From contig JAFIDK010000001.1 of assembly GCA_017051695.1 (NCBI GenBank), positions 992,001-1,056,000 on the forward strand: a stretch of DNA of 64,000 bases, written 5' to 3'. How positions within the stretch are numbered: position 1 is the first letter of the stretch; each line of letters opens with the position of its first letter. This stretch comes from Algoriphagus aestuarii (GTDB lineage: Bacteria; Bacteroidota; Bacteroidia; Cytophagales; Cyclobacteriaceae). This document shows, piece after piece, positions 34,124 through 43,266 of this stretch. The notes under the pieces were generated by a model. That model made no database searches. It saw only the letters and a list, made by a program, of their open reading frames with translations, and was not told the origin of the DNA. Position numbers and translations under genes: made by a program.

Positions 34124-36106
34124 TTACTTCGCCTGATCGATTTTTGCATCTGGTGGTACGACTGGCTGAAGTTTTGCCGACCACAATCCACTGTTCCAGT
34201 CTGAATAGAAAATATGTCCTTTATGAGGTTGTGCACCCCAAGTAAAAGGAGCATTTGGTACATATCCATCTGGATCTTCCGGTACAATCCAAGCAATCTC
34301 CCTTCCTTGTCTGTTTAAGTCTCCTAATAACTCCCCACTAAGATCTACTACACGCACACCGCCGTTATAGAAAGCTGCATATAATATGTCGTCCTCGATC
34401 CAGAAGTTATGTGATCCGGCGAAAGGAACCTGGAACCAAGCTACTTCTTTTGGATTTTTAAGGTCTGTGAAATCAATAACGTGGAGGAAGCCAGCTGCTC
34501 TACTTGGTTTGCGACCACTTGGATCCAGTCCATAGGGAAATTCCTCATCGCCAAGAATCACATAAAATTTGCCAGTTTTCTCATCTTTGTATGGGAAAGC
34601 GGCGTGATTTGATCCACTCGGATAGGCATAGCTGGCGAATTGAACTGGTTTAGAAGGAGTGCCTCCAGCAATTCCATTTCCTACATCGACTAATTGAACA
34701 CCGTCTGTCCAATTGGATGAATAAGCAATTCCATCGTGCACCCATACATCATGTATGGCATGACCTGGAGTGTCCAACTCAAATTCCCCTACGATCTTTG
34801 GATTTTTAGGATCTTCAATATTGATTGAATAATACTTTCTACCGGCGCTGAGAGCATATACATGGTTTTTGTAAATGAAAACATTATGCACGCCACCGGT
34901 TAGATTTTCAGAAAATTCAGAAATGATTTTCGCATCTCTTGGATTGCTCACATCGATGATCACCAATCCGTTTTTTCTGTTGGAGGCTCCTTCGCGTGAA
35001 ATAACGGCCACTTTTCCATCTTCTGAAACTTTCACATCATTGACGGTTCGGGCGTCCACTTTTACCGAATCGACCAATTCGATTCCTGCTGGATCAGTGA
35101 CATCCCAGAAATACGCGGTGCCATCTGCTCCCCAGGTTCCAGTGACAGCATAGTCTTTACCATCGATTCCCTCCCATATCCACAAATCAGAAGTGTGTTT
35201 ATTATTGACCGAACCCTGGCCGATCAAATCTATTTTTCGGGTTATATTTCTATTATTTGCCTGTACAGTCACAGAAGCAGCAGCTGGACCACAGGTCGCA
35301 TTCAAAACATAAAGTCCAGGTTCATCCGCGACAAATTTTCCTTCTTTGGTAATCAAACCTGAAGGCGCAGCCGAAACATCAAAGGATTCTCCTGTAAATG
35401 AATAATTGATCGGAGCATCCTCGATGACATTGCCATTTTTATCCTTGGCAACTGCAGTCAAGGTAAATACGTCGCCAGATCTACCTTCTACCATATCAGA
35501 AGTTAGTTGGATTTGAGCGATTGGATTTTCAATGATCTCCAAATCTAATTTTTGTGAAACTCCTTCAGCGGAAGCAGTCACTGTGACTTTTCCAGCTTCC
35601 TTGACAATCAGTTTGTTGAAAGGAGCAATGGCTACCTTACTTTCATCGGATGTAGTCAAAGTGATCGGCACTTCTGGTCTTTCAAAACCTGCCTCGTCCA
35701 TCACCTCAATGGTCAATGGCACATTTACTCCAGCATACATTTTATCAGGGATTTCTCCTATGAGAACCTTTGAAATCGCTGCCGGTTCAATGGAAACAGA
35801 GATATTCGATCTCAATTGAGGATCGCCCGGGCTGATGACTATGACATCGTAATCCCCATGCTTGATTGCTTTTGCGAAACCGGTGCTATCGACCACTGAA
35901 AGGGCTCGTGAGTTTCTGGAATAAAAAATGAATTCCCTATCAGAAACGGTTTTGCCGGAAGCATCTACCACTGCAGCTTCCAATTGAACAGTCTGTCCAA
36001 TTTTCATCTTTACTTTGTCGGAATTGACTTTTAGAGTAAGGTCTTGAGCCTGTAAAAATCCAGTACTCAAAACCAGGATGAATGATAGAATAAAAATTTT
36101 TTTCAT
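34124..36106 (-). CDS. Secreted LVIVD-repeat protein with N-terminal Ig-like domains
   Basis: A 660-residue secreted protein (signal peptide ending near GFLQAQ). Residues 22-280 read as three Ig-like (BIG/cadherin-like) units with repeated phrases such as LKVNSDKVKMKIGQTVQLEA and VPLTIEVMDEAGFERPEVPI. Residues 290-650 are LVIVD-type propeller repeats (GKVAVISREGASNRKNGLVI, GVRVVDLSGELLGDLNRQ). LVIVD proteins are extracellular or surface proteins of unclear role. Its partner genes are the Met/His-rich propeller downstream and the cytochrome/FG-GAP protein upstream. Together they look like an exported interaction or redox set. Confidence 0.78.
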   Translation of the reverse strand: MKKIFILSFILVLSTGFLQAQDLTLKVNSDKVKMKIGQTVQLEAAVVDASGKTVSDREFIFYSRNSRALSVVDSTGFAKAIKHGDYDVIVISPGDPQLRSNISVSIEPAAISKVLIGEIPDKMYAGVNVPLTIEVMDEAGFERPEVPITLTTSDESKVAIAPFNKLIVKEAGKVTVTASAEGVSQKLDLEIIENPIAQIQLTSDMVEGRSGDVFTLTAVAKDKNGNVIEDAPINYSFTGESFDVSAAPSGLITKEGKFVADEPGLYVLNATCGPAAASVTVQANNRNITRKIDLIGQGSVNNKHTSDLWIWEGIDGKDYAVTGTWGADGTAYFWDVTDPAGIELVDSVKVDARTVNDVKVSEDGKVAVISREGASNRKNGLVIIDVSNPRDAKIISEFSENLTGGVHNVFIYKNHVYALSAGRKYYSINIEDPKNPKIVGEFELDTPGHAIHDVWVHDGIAYSSNWTDGVQLVDVGNGIAGGTPSKPVQFASYAYPSGSNHAAFPYKDEKTGKFYVILGDEEFPYGLDPSGRKPSRAAGFLHVIDFTDLKNPKEVAWFQVPFAGSHNFWIEDDILYAAFYNGGVRVVDLSGELLGDLNRQGREIAWIVPEDPDGYVPNAPFTWGAQPHKGHIFYSDWNSGLWSAKLQPVVPPDAKIDQAK

Positions 36107-36212
36107 GGGGATGGTGGTTTTAGGATTCTGAATTTAAGGAATCCCTCAGTCCAAACCATAGAAAGTTTTCTAAAATCCGGTATTCAACTAGTGAGTCAAG
36201 GGTTTTTTAGGC

Positions 36213-37739
36213 TTAAAACGATTGGTTTTCCAAAATCAAAACATTCGGAATTTCATTGATTCCTTGAAAAAGAAGTTTAGAATATTCCAGAAAATTATGG
36301 GTGTAAGCTCCTAAAACAATATCTATGTCACCATCTGCATCCAGATCTCCCACATCCATGGTTAGCCATTTTCCGAGTGCTGCCTCCGGAATGTATTTAG
36401 GCTGGAAGGATAAATTCCCTTTGTTTTCAAAAAGCAGAAACTGATGTTGCGGATTTTGGAGTTCATCATAGAATGCAATGGTAGCCAAATCCAAATCCCC
36501 ATCTTTGTCATAATCCAAAGCCATCATTTTGGCGGCACCATATTGTGGATAAAACCAGGCTTCCTCAAAGACATCTCCTCCCCTGTTTTCATAGATCCGG
36601 AATCCATGGTAAGGTTTTGAAACCGAGGAATAATCCCAATTGTCCCCATTGCTGACCAGGAGATCCAGCTTTCCGTCTCCATTTATGTCTTGCATTTCAA
36701 AATAACTGGAGCCCATTACCGGTGAAAATCTGAGTAAAATCTTCTCTGGTTCAAACTGACCATTTCCAAGGTTGTAGAATACGGAAATCCGCTCATTTCC
36801 CTGGCAAAAAAGGGCCACGATGTCCATTAGTCCATCTTGGTTGAAGTCTATCACTTCGATTTTTCTAGCGCCAGCTCCCCCAAGTTGGATAGGTATAGAA
36901 TTGAAATTTCCATTTTCATAAATAGAAATATTCCCTACATGGTGCCCATAATTGCACAATAAGAAGTCTGGAGTTCCATCCATTTCCAAGTCTGCCCAAA
37001 CTCCATAAACTGGTCTACTCAGATTCTCTTTAATGGCATTCCAGGAGTTTAAATTCAAGTCCATTTCAAAGAGCGCACCTTGGGCAAGATCACTTGGAGC
37101 AATGGAACCTATGCTGATGAAATTGTATCTGTTTGGCCCTCTTTGAAGGAATTGTACTGCTGGACTAGTGGTAGATGGAAGGGTGAAAAGTTCGTCGTTT
37201 TGTACTTTTACGAAGATTTGATTTTCGGTTCCATCTCCTATGATCAATTCGCTTCTTTCTTGGTTGATCGCCACCAAGCTGGTTTTTGGGCTGGTTATCC
37301 CTTCGATAAAAAGTGTTTTGGCAATGAAGTTTTGAAGGGGTTTAGGAGTTTCTATTACTTTTTGAGCAGGCAGTTCTTTAGGAGCTGTAGTGAAATAAAA
37401 AGAATTGATTGCCATAAAATTTTCTGGGCTAATCATATTTACCGAAGGGTAAACCCCAAGTTTCTTGAGAATAGCGATTTCCTCTTCTGATTTGTTTTCC
37501 CAAACCGCCAAACTATCCTGAGCCTCTTTGATGCCCATCGTGGCGGCCATTTGCGGCAAAACCTGTTTGACCCAAATATCTTTTGGCAACAAAGCAGGGG
37601 ATGGGAATAGATGACAGGAAGCACAATATTGCTCAGCCAATTTTTTTCCTTTGAGCACTTCTTCATGCAGTTCCTGGGCAGCTAATGTGCCTGAGAATTC
37701 TAGAAGAAAAAGGAAAAAAAGAAAACTAAAGCGAGTCAT
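36213..37739 (-). CDS. Secreted cytochrome c / FG-GAP (VCBS-type) repeat protein
   Basis: A 508-residue secreted protein (signal peptide ending near LAAQE). A haem c motif is present at C39-A-S-C42-H43 with a plausible distal Met in MAATMGI, giving a small N-terminal cytochrome c domain to about 110. The rest is FG-GAP propeller repeats with calcium-binding Asp clusters (VIDFNQDGLMDIVAL, DINGDGKLDLLVSN, DYDKDGDLDLATI, DLDADGDIDIVLG). Such fusions are common in Bacteroidota and Planctomycetota. The electron partner is unknown. It lies 106 bp upstream of the LVIVD gene on the same strand. Confidence 0.82.
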   Translation of the reverse strand: MTRFSFLFFLFLLEFSGTLAAQELHEEVLKGKKLAEQYCASCHLFPSPALLPKDIWVKQVLPQMAATMGIKEAQDSLAVWENKSEEEIAILKKLGVYPSVNMISPENFMAINSFYFTTAPKELPAQKVIETPKPLQNFIAKTLFIEGITSPKTSLVAINQERSELIIGDGTENQIFVKVQNDELFTLPSTTSPAVQFLQRGPNRYNFISIGSIAPSDLAQGALFEMDLNLNSWNAIKENLSRPVYGVWADLEMDGTPDFLLCNYGHHVGNISIYENGNFNSIPIQLGGAGARKIEVIDFNQDGLMDIVALFCQGNERISVFYNLGNGQFEPEKILLRFSPVMGSSYFEMQDINGDGKLDLLVSNGDNWDYSSVSKPYHGFRIYENRGGDVFEEAWFYPQYGAAKMMALDYDKDGDLDLATIAFYDELQNPQHQFLLFENKGNLSFQPKYIPEAALGKWLTMDVGDLDADGDIDIVLGAYTHNFLEYSKLLFQGINEIPNVLILENQSF

Positions 37740-37813
37740 GGATGTGACAAATTAAATTCTTGCGAATGATACGATTTTCACCACTGAGAATTTATTTAAA
37801 TTGGACCAATTGC

Positions 37814-39187
37814 TTAAAAAATCTTCTGATACACTTCTTCCAGCTTGCTTACTGCGAGCACCTGGATTTTGAATTTGCTCAGATCAAGGCCCTTTACAGC
37901 GTATTTAGAAACAATAATCTTTTTGAAGCCAAGCTTTTCCGCCTCAGAAATCCGGTTTTCGATCCGGTGCACTGCCCTGATCTCTCCACCAAGGCCCACT
38001 TCCCCAGCAAAGCAAATTTCTTCAGAAACCGGTGTGTCTTCATAGCTGGAAATAAGCGAGGCACAAACAGCCAAATCCAAGCCTGGGTCATCCACTCTCA
38101 GTCCTCCCGCTACATTTAAAAATACATCTTGTTGCCCAAGTCTCATTCCGCCACGCTTTTCTAATACAGCCAACAGCATATTCAACCTTTTGGAATCATG
38201 GCCTGTACTGCTTCGCTGAGGAGTGCCGTAAGTAGCCGGACTGACCAGCGACTGGATTTCTATCAACAAAGGTCTGTTTCCCTCCATCATCGCGCCTATT
38301 GCCACCCCGTTTAAAACTTCCTCCCTTTGGGTAAGTAAAATTTCGGATGGATTGGCGACCGGGCGTAAACCTTCAGTCCTCATTTCATAAATTCCCAGTT
38401 CATGGGTCGAGCCAAAACGGTTTTTGGATGTCCGAAGGATTCGATATGCCAAATGTCGGTCTCCCTCAAACTGCAACACCGTATCCACCATATGTTCCAA
38501 AACTTTGGGTCCTGCAATAGACCCATCTTTGGTAATATGGCCAATCAAAAAGACAGGAGTGCCTGTTTCCTTGGCAAATTTCATCAACTCAGCGGTACAT
38601 TCCCTGACTTGCGAAACAGAGCCCGCAGCAGACTCCACGTATTGTGAGTTTAGAGTCTGGATGGAATCTATGACCAAAAGATCGGGTTTTAGCAGCTCGA
38701 TTTGTTGGAAAATATGCTGAGTATTTGTTTCTGAGAGCACATAACAATCGGGGTTCTTAGCCGTCATTCGATCCGCCCTCATCTTGATCTGAGCTTCGCT
38801 TTCCTCTCCGGAAACGTACAAAATCTTTTTTCCCTGAAGGATCAAGGCAATTTGCAACATCAAGGTGGACTTCCCTATTCCTGGTTCTCCTCCGATCAAA
38901 ACCAGAGAGCCAGGGACAATTCCTCCTCCCAAAACCCGGTCAAGCTCCTCATCTCCGGTGACGTACCGGGGCATTTCCTCATAATTTACCTCTTGGATTT
39001 TTTTCGGGGTGCTGGCTTTTTTAGTTCCCGATCCAGTGGGTTTCCAGCTTCCCTTTCCAGCTTCTTCTTTTTGGATTACCTCTTCTACATAGGTATTCCA
39101 TTCTCCACAAGCGGGGCATTTCCCAAGCCATTTTGGACTTTGGGCACCGCAGTTTTGACAGAAAAAAGTGGTTTTTATTTTGGCCAT
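37814..39187 (-). CDS. radA: DNA repair protein RadA
   Basis: A 457-residue RecA-like ATPase that helps branch migration of recombination intermediates. The N-terminal zinc finger is CQNCGAQSPKWLGKCPAC (C10/C13, C24/C27). The Walker A motif is GGEPGIGKST near 97-106, the RadA-specific KNRFG motif is in TSKNRFGSTHELG, and the C-terminal third is the Lon-protease-like domain (GLDLAVCASLISSYEDTPVS). All expected parts are present and the length is standard. It is separated from polA by about 190 bp on the same strand. Confidence 0.95.
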   Translation of the reverse strand: MAKIKTTFFCQNCGAQSPKWLGKCPACGEWNTYVEEVIQKEEAGKGSWKPTGSGTKKASTPKKIQEVNYEEMPRYVTGDEELDRVLGGGIVPGSLVLIGGEPGIGKSTLMLQIALILQGKKILYVSGEESEAQIKMRADRMTAKNPDCYVLSETNTQHIFQQIELLKPDLLVIDSIQTLNSQYVESAAGSVSQVRECTAELMKFAKETGTPVFLIGHITKDGSIAGPKVLEHMVDTVLQFEGDRHLAYRILRTSKNRFGSTHELGIYEMRTEGLRPVANPSEILLTQREEVLNGVAIGAMMEGNRPLLIEIQSLVSPATYGTPQRSSTGHDSKRLNMLLAVLEKRGGMRLGQQDVFLNVAGGLRVDDPGLDLAVCASLISSYEDTPVSEEICFAGEVGLGGEIRAVHRIENRISEAEKLGFKKIIVSKYAVKGLDLSKFKIQVLAVSKLEEVYQKIF

Positions 39188-39329
39188 TTGGAGGTAAGAA
39201 TTACGAAATACGATTTACGAGATTTAAAGAACCTCAGAAATTGAATTAGGAAGTGAATTTTTCCTAGCAAGTTAATCTGGGAGTTATTTTCAAACCTTTC
39301 AATTTATAAATAATGAATGCCGAACGTTG

Positions 39330-39376
39330 AATATTGAATTTAAAATCTTCCAACCTTCCAACCTTCAACTTCCAAC
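39330..39376. repeat. Low-complexity AC/CT-rich stretch before the radA-polA gap
   Basis: The short phrase CTTCCAACCTTCCAACCTTC repeats with small changes next to a palindrome-free AT-rich segment. No ORF. It looks like a simple-sequence or dispersed repeat trace. Confidence 0.3.
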
Positions 39377-39379
39377 CTC

Positions 39380-42202
39380 CTAGTGTGCCTGCAGCCAATC
39401 CGTACCCGTTCCCACTTCCACTTCCACAGGGACAGTCATGGTGATTGCGTTTGACATCAGTCCGGGGACATTTGCTTTTAGGATATCCACCTCATCTTTA
39501 TGAGCGTCAAATACCAATTCATCATGCACCTGAAGGATCATTTTGGACTTAAGATTCTCTTTTTTCATCCAATTATGCACATTGATCATCGCTACTTTGA
39601 TGAGATCTGCTGCTGAACCCTGGATTGGGGCGTTGATGGCATTTCGTTCTGCAAAGCCTCTCATGGTGGCATTTCGACTGTTGATATCACGGAGGTATCG
39701 GCGTCTTCCCAAGATGGTCTCTACAAATTCATCTTTCCGGGCTTTTTCAATGGCTCCATCCATGTATTCTTTGACTGCAGGGAATTCTTTGAAATAAGCA
39801 TCAATAATTTCCTTTGCTTCAGTCCTAGAAATCGATAATCGCTGGGATAAACCAAAAGCAGAAATACCATAAATAATTCCGAAGTTGGCAGTTTTGGCTT
39901 TTCTACGCATGTCTGAGGTTACTTCCTCCAATGGTACTTGGAAGATTTTTGCAGCTGTGGTGGCATGGATATCCCGTCCGTTTTTGAAGGCTTCGATCAT
40001 AGACTCATCTCCGGAAAAGGCCGCCATGATACGTAACTCGATCTGGGAATAATCCGCGGCAAGCAAAATGTGGTTTTCATCCTTTGGAACAAAAGCCTTT
40101 CTGATTTCTCTCCCTCTTTCTGTTCGGATCGGAATATTCTGAAGGTTGGGATTAATAGAAGAAAGCCTTCCTGTAGCTGCCACGAACTGGTTATAAGTTG
40201 TGTGGATCTTCCCGGTTTTGGAATTGATCATAGTCGGCAAAGCATCCACATAAGTAGACTTTAATTTGACCATTTGTCTGAAATCCAAAATCGCCTGAGC
40301 GATCTCATGCTCATTGGCAAGTTTGCTTAAAATCTCTTCCCCAGTCGCGTATTGCCCGGTTTTGGTCTTTTTTGCCTTGGAATCCAGTTTCAGTTTTTCA
40401 AAAAGTACATCGCCCAATTGTTTTGGTGAAGCGAGGTTAAAACGAACTCCGGCTAATTCATAGACTTTATTTTCGATCTCTTTGCTTTCCTTTTCCAATA
40501 AAAGAGACATCTCTGCCAGGCTTTCTGTGTCGATTCGGACTCCCTCAAACTCCATGTCTGCAAGTACATGGATAAGCGGGTTTTCTACTTCATAAAAGAG
40601 CTTTTCCAACTGACTTTCTTTTAGCAAAGGATCCAGTTTTTCTTTGAGCTGAAGTGTAATGTCTGCATCTTCAGAAGCATATTCGGTCACTTCATCTTCT
40701 TGCACATCCCGCATATTGCCCTGATTTTTACCTTTTTTACCGATCAATTCGGTAATGGAAACCGGCTTATAATTTAGGTAATGCTCTGATAGCCAATCCA
40801 TGGAATGCTTTCCTTCTGGCTCGATAAGGTAATGCGCCAGCATGGTATCATAGATTTTTCCTTTTACCTCAATGTCATAATTCTTTAAGACCAACAGGTC
40901 ATACTTCACATTTTGCCCGATTTTCAGGATTTTTTCGTTTTCAAAAACCGGTTTTAGCAGGTCTAGAATTACGAGGGTTTCTTCTCTATTATCTGGACAA
41001 GGGATGTAATAAGCCTCTCCAGATAGATATGAAAAGGAAACCCCTACAAGTTCTGCCTCCATGGCATTGACTGAAGTGGTTTCCGTATCGAAGCAAAGTT
41101 CCTCCTGAAGCAGCAAGTAGGAAACCAATTCTCCGATAGCCTCGGCTCCTTTTATTTTATGGTATTGATGGGAAGTACTGTGAATAGTGGCTGCCTCCGG
41201 CAAAGGTTCCGTATTGACAGTTTCCTCTTCAAATTCAATAGTGGCTTTGGTGCTGCTGCTCGGACTGTCACCAAACAGACCCAATTGATCATTGCTTTTG
41301 ATGGCTGCTTTTTTACTACCGTCCTTAAAAATCCGACTAGCCAAAGTTCTGAATTCCAACTCCGAAAAAAGTGCTTTTAGCTTTTCTTCATCAAATCCAT
41401 CGTAATGTAATTCCTCATCTACAAAAGCGACAGGAACATCGATTTTGATAGTGGCGAGTTCCTTTGAAAGAAGGCCTTGTTGCGCAAAATTGACAACATT
41501 TTCTTTTTGCTTTCCTTTCAGGTCATCGGTGTTTTTGATCAATTCTTCTACCGAGCCATATTGTTTGAGAAGCTTTACTGCTGTTTTTTGGCCGATCCCG
41601 GGAATACCAGGAATGTTATCCACAGCATCCCCCATTAACCCAAGAATATCGATTACCTGATCGACCCGCTCAATGTCCCACTTTTCGCAGATTTGCTTTG
41701 GCCCCATCACTTCTACACCATTTCCCATAAAAGCAGGTTTATATAGAAAAATATGATCATCCACCAGCTGTCCATAATCTTTATCCGGGGTCATCATGTA
41801 GACGGTGAAATGTTCCGCCTCTGCTTGTTTTGCCAGTGTACCGATAATGTCATCTGCTTCAAATCCATCCATTTCCAGAATGGGTATGTTAAAAGCTTTG
41901 ACAATCTCCTTCACCCAAGGGATAGCGATTCCGATATCTTCCGGCTGTTCTTGTCGATTGGCTTTGTAGGCTTCAAACTGCACATGTCTAAAAGTAGGAG
42001 CATGGGTATCGAAAGCCACCCCAATGTGGGTAGGTTTTTCCTTATCTAGTACCTCGAGTAGCGTGTTGGTAAAACCCAGCATCACTCCGGTGTTCAAGCC
42101 TTTACTATTTATTCTTGGGTTTTTGCTGAATGCAAAGTGGGCTCTGTAGATAAGAGCCATGGCATCTAGTAAAAAAAGCTTATTGGCTTGTTTTTGGGGC
42201 AT
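39380..42202 (-). CDS. polA: DNA polymerase I
   Basis: A 940-residue polymerase from the ATG at 42202 (an upstream open extension of 30 residues has no gene-like character). Residues 1-290 are the 5'-3' exonuclease (LFLLDAMALIYRAHF, FEADDIIGTLAKQAE, GDAVDNIPGIPGIGQKTA). Residues 370-550 form the 3'-5' exonuclease with an intact acidic site (DTETTSVN, ASEDADITLQL). The C-terminal polymerase domain has motif A DYSQIELR, motif B RRKAKTANFGIIYG and motif C VHDELVF. It therefore retains proofreading residues, unlike some family A enzymes. It fills repair gaps and removes RNA primers. Confidence 0.95.
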   Translation of the reverse strand: MPQKQANKLFLLDAMALIYRAHFAFSKNPRINSKGLNTGVMLGFTNTLLEVLDKEKPTHIGVAFDTHAPTFRHVQFEAYKANRQEQPEDIGIAIPWVKEIVKAFNIPILEMDGFEADDIIGTLAKQAEAEHFTVYMMTPDKDYGQLVDDHIFLYKPAFMGNGVEVMGPKQICEKWDIERVDQVIDILGLMGDAVDNIPGIPGIGQKTAVKLLKQYGSVEELIKNTDDLKGKQKENVVNFAQQGLLSKELATIKIDVPVAFVDEELHYDGFDEEKLKALFSELEFRTLASRIFKDGSKKAAIKSNDQLGLFGDSPSSSTKATIEFEEETVNTEPLPEAATIHSTSHQYHKIKGAEAIGELVSYLLLQEELCFDTETTSVNAMEAELVGVSFSYLSGEAYYIPCPDNREETLVILDLLKPVFENEKILKIGQNVKYDLLVLKNYDIEVKGKIYDTMLAHYLIEPEGKHSMDWLSEHYLNYKPVSITELIGKKGKNQGNMRDVQEDEVTEYASEDADITLQLKEKLDPLLKESQLEKLFYEVENPLIHVLADMEFEGVRIDTESLAEMSLLLEKESKEIENKVYELAGVRFNLASPKQLGDVLFEKLKLDSKAKKTKTGQYATGEEILSKLANEHEIAQAILDFRQMVKLKSTYVDALPTMINSKTGKIHTTYNQFVAATGRLSSINPNLQNIPIRTERGREIRKAFVPKDENHILLAADYSQIELRIMAAFSGDESMIEAFKNGRDIHATTAAKIFQVPLEEVTSDMRRKAKTANFGIIYGISAFGLSQRLSISRTEAKEIIDAYFKEFPAVKEYMDGAIEKARKDEFVETILGRRRYLRDINSRNATMRGFAERNAINAPIQGSAADLIKVAMINVHNWMKKENLKSKMILQVHDELVFDAHKDEVDILKANVPGLMSNAITMTVPVEVEVGTGTDWLQAH

Positions 42203-42360
42203 TATAAGATTATTTTGATTCGAACTTGTCTCTTGTTTAGCTTCGTAAGTTACAAAAAATAGGTATCTGAAAGCTTTCAATTGACAGTTCAATCTTTGAA
42301 AAGACAGAAACTGGCGACTTTATTGATTACACGAGTATCTAACCTTAAACAATTATCTTT

Positions 42361-42672
42361 ATGAAAAAGCTATTAGCGATTTTTGCATTATTTCTATCGG
42401 TTCAATTTGTTCAGGCAGCCCCTGCAGTTGACAATGATCCCAAGAAAGAAAAAACAGAATTGACAGAAGCTCAAAAACGAAGAGCGGCAGAGATGCAGGC
42501 CCGATTGGATGAGATCAAAGCAATGGATTTTAAATCCATGACTAAAGAAGAAAAAAAAGAAGTTCGTAATGAATTAAAAGATATGAGAGTAGAAGCCAAA
42601 GCGGCTGGCAATGGAATTTATATTTCTGTAGGTGCGATCATTATTATTTTGTTGTTGATTATTATCCTTTAA
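42361..42672 (+). CDS. Small secreted or membrane protein, hypothetical
   Basis: A 103-residue protein with a signal peptide (cleavage near VQAAPA, about 20), a charged helical middle with a likely coiled coil (LTEAQKRRAAEMQARLDEIK, then KSMTKEEKKEVRNELKDMR), and a C-terminal hydrophobic helix of about 18 residues rich in Ile and Leu. The shape suggests a periplasmic helical hairpin anchored by its tail. Similar small proteins are widespread in Cytophagales, but none I know has an assigned role. A strong terminator follows. Confidence 0.6.
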   Translation: MKKLLAIFALFLSVQFVQAAPAVDNDPKKEKTELTEAQKRRAAEMQARLDEIKAMDFKSMTKEEKKEVRNELKDMRVEAKAAGNGIYISVGAIIIILLLIIIL

Positions 42673-42690
42673 TATTCAATCGATCAAAAG

Positions 42691-42729
42691 AAAGAGGCTG
42701 TCTCAAAAGAAGGGACAGCCTCTTTCTTG
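42691..42729. terminator. Terminator hairpin between converging genes
   Basis: Stem AAAGAGGCTGTC / GACAGCCTCTTT (12 bp, perfect) with an 11-base loop, followed by a short T-rich tail. It lies between a plus-strand and a minus-strand gene and may stop both. Confidence 0.75.
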
Positions 42730-42748
42730 TTGATTTACTTTTAGAATT

Positions 42749-43192
42749 TTACAGGTTGTCAGGATTTGATTCCAGATAATTTTTTACCTGAAGTGCTCTT
42801 AAAAAGATCAAAATCAATGGAATCAGCCAAACTAATTCATTGACGATAAGATGAAAACCGCTGCGTTTATTCCATCCCAATTCCGGAAGAAAGCCAAGAA
42901 CAAACCAAATTGCCAGAATTAACTTACCCGTAATTCCTGCAATGATCAAATACACCCAACTTACTGGATAAAAAGCACTGACGAAAATGATGATGCCCAC
43001 CAAGATCCCAAATGTTCCATAATATGACGCAGGGAGTTCGATCAGGTCTGGGTTTCCCATTGCAAGCCAGCTACTCAGTTTTGGACCGAACCATTTGAAA
43101 AATGCTGACCATGCGATGGTGTACATTCCTGCCAATAATAGAATACCTCTGAAGTGCATCGGAAAAACAGGAAATGGTTTTTGCTCATCCAT
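42749..43192 (-). CDS. Integral membrane protein, hypothetical
   Basis: A 147-residue protein with four strong hydrophobic helices (GILLLAGMYTIAW, FGILVGIIIFVSAF, VYLIIAGITGKLILAIWFVL, LVWLIPLILIFLRAL) and few conserved polar residues. No known family signature was recognised. It diverges from the amidase gene across about 75 bp, with its own ATG at 43192. Role unknown. Confidence 0.55.
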   Translation of the reverse strand: MDEQKPFPVFPMHFRGILLLAGMYTIAWSAFFKWFGPKLSSWLAMGNPDLIELPASYYGTFGILVGIIIFVSAFYPVSWVYLIIAGITGKLILAIWFVLGFLPELGWNKRSGFHLIVNELVWLIPLILIFLRALQVKNYLESNPDNL

Positions 43193-43266
43193 GAGTGGTT
43201 TGATTTATTTTGGTTTATTGAAGAACTTAAGAGAATTATCCCCAAAAGCTGATACAAAACTATCTA

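Noticed and set aside
37080-37490. Long plus-strand frames within minus-strand genes (for example 37080-37490, 45145-45576, 61975-62391)
   Set aside because: The opposite-strand genes carry recognised catalytic or haem motifs; the plus-strand frames do not.
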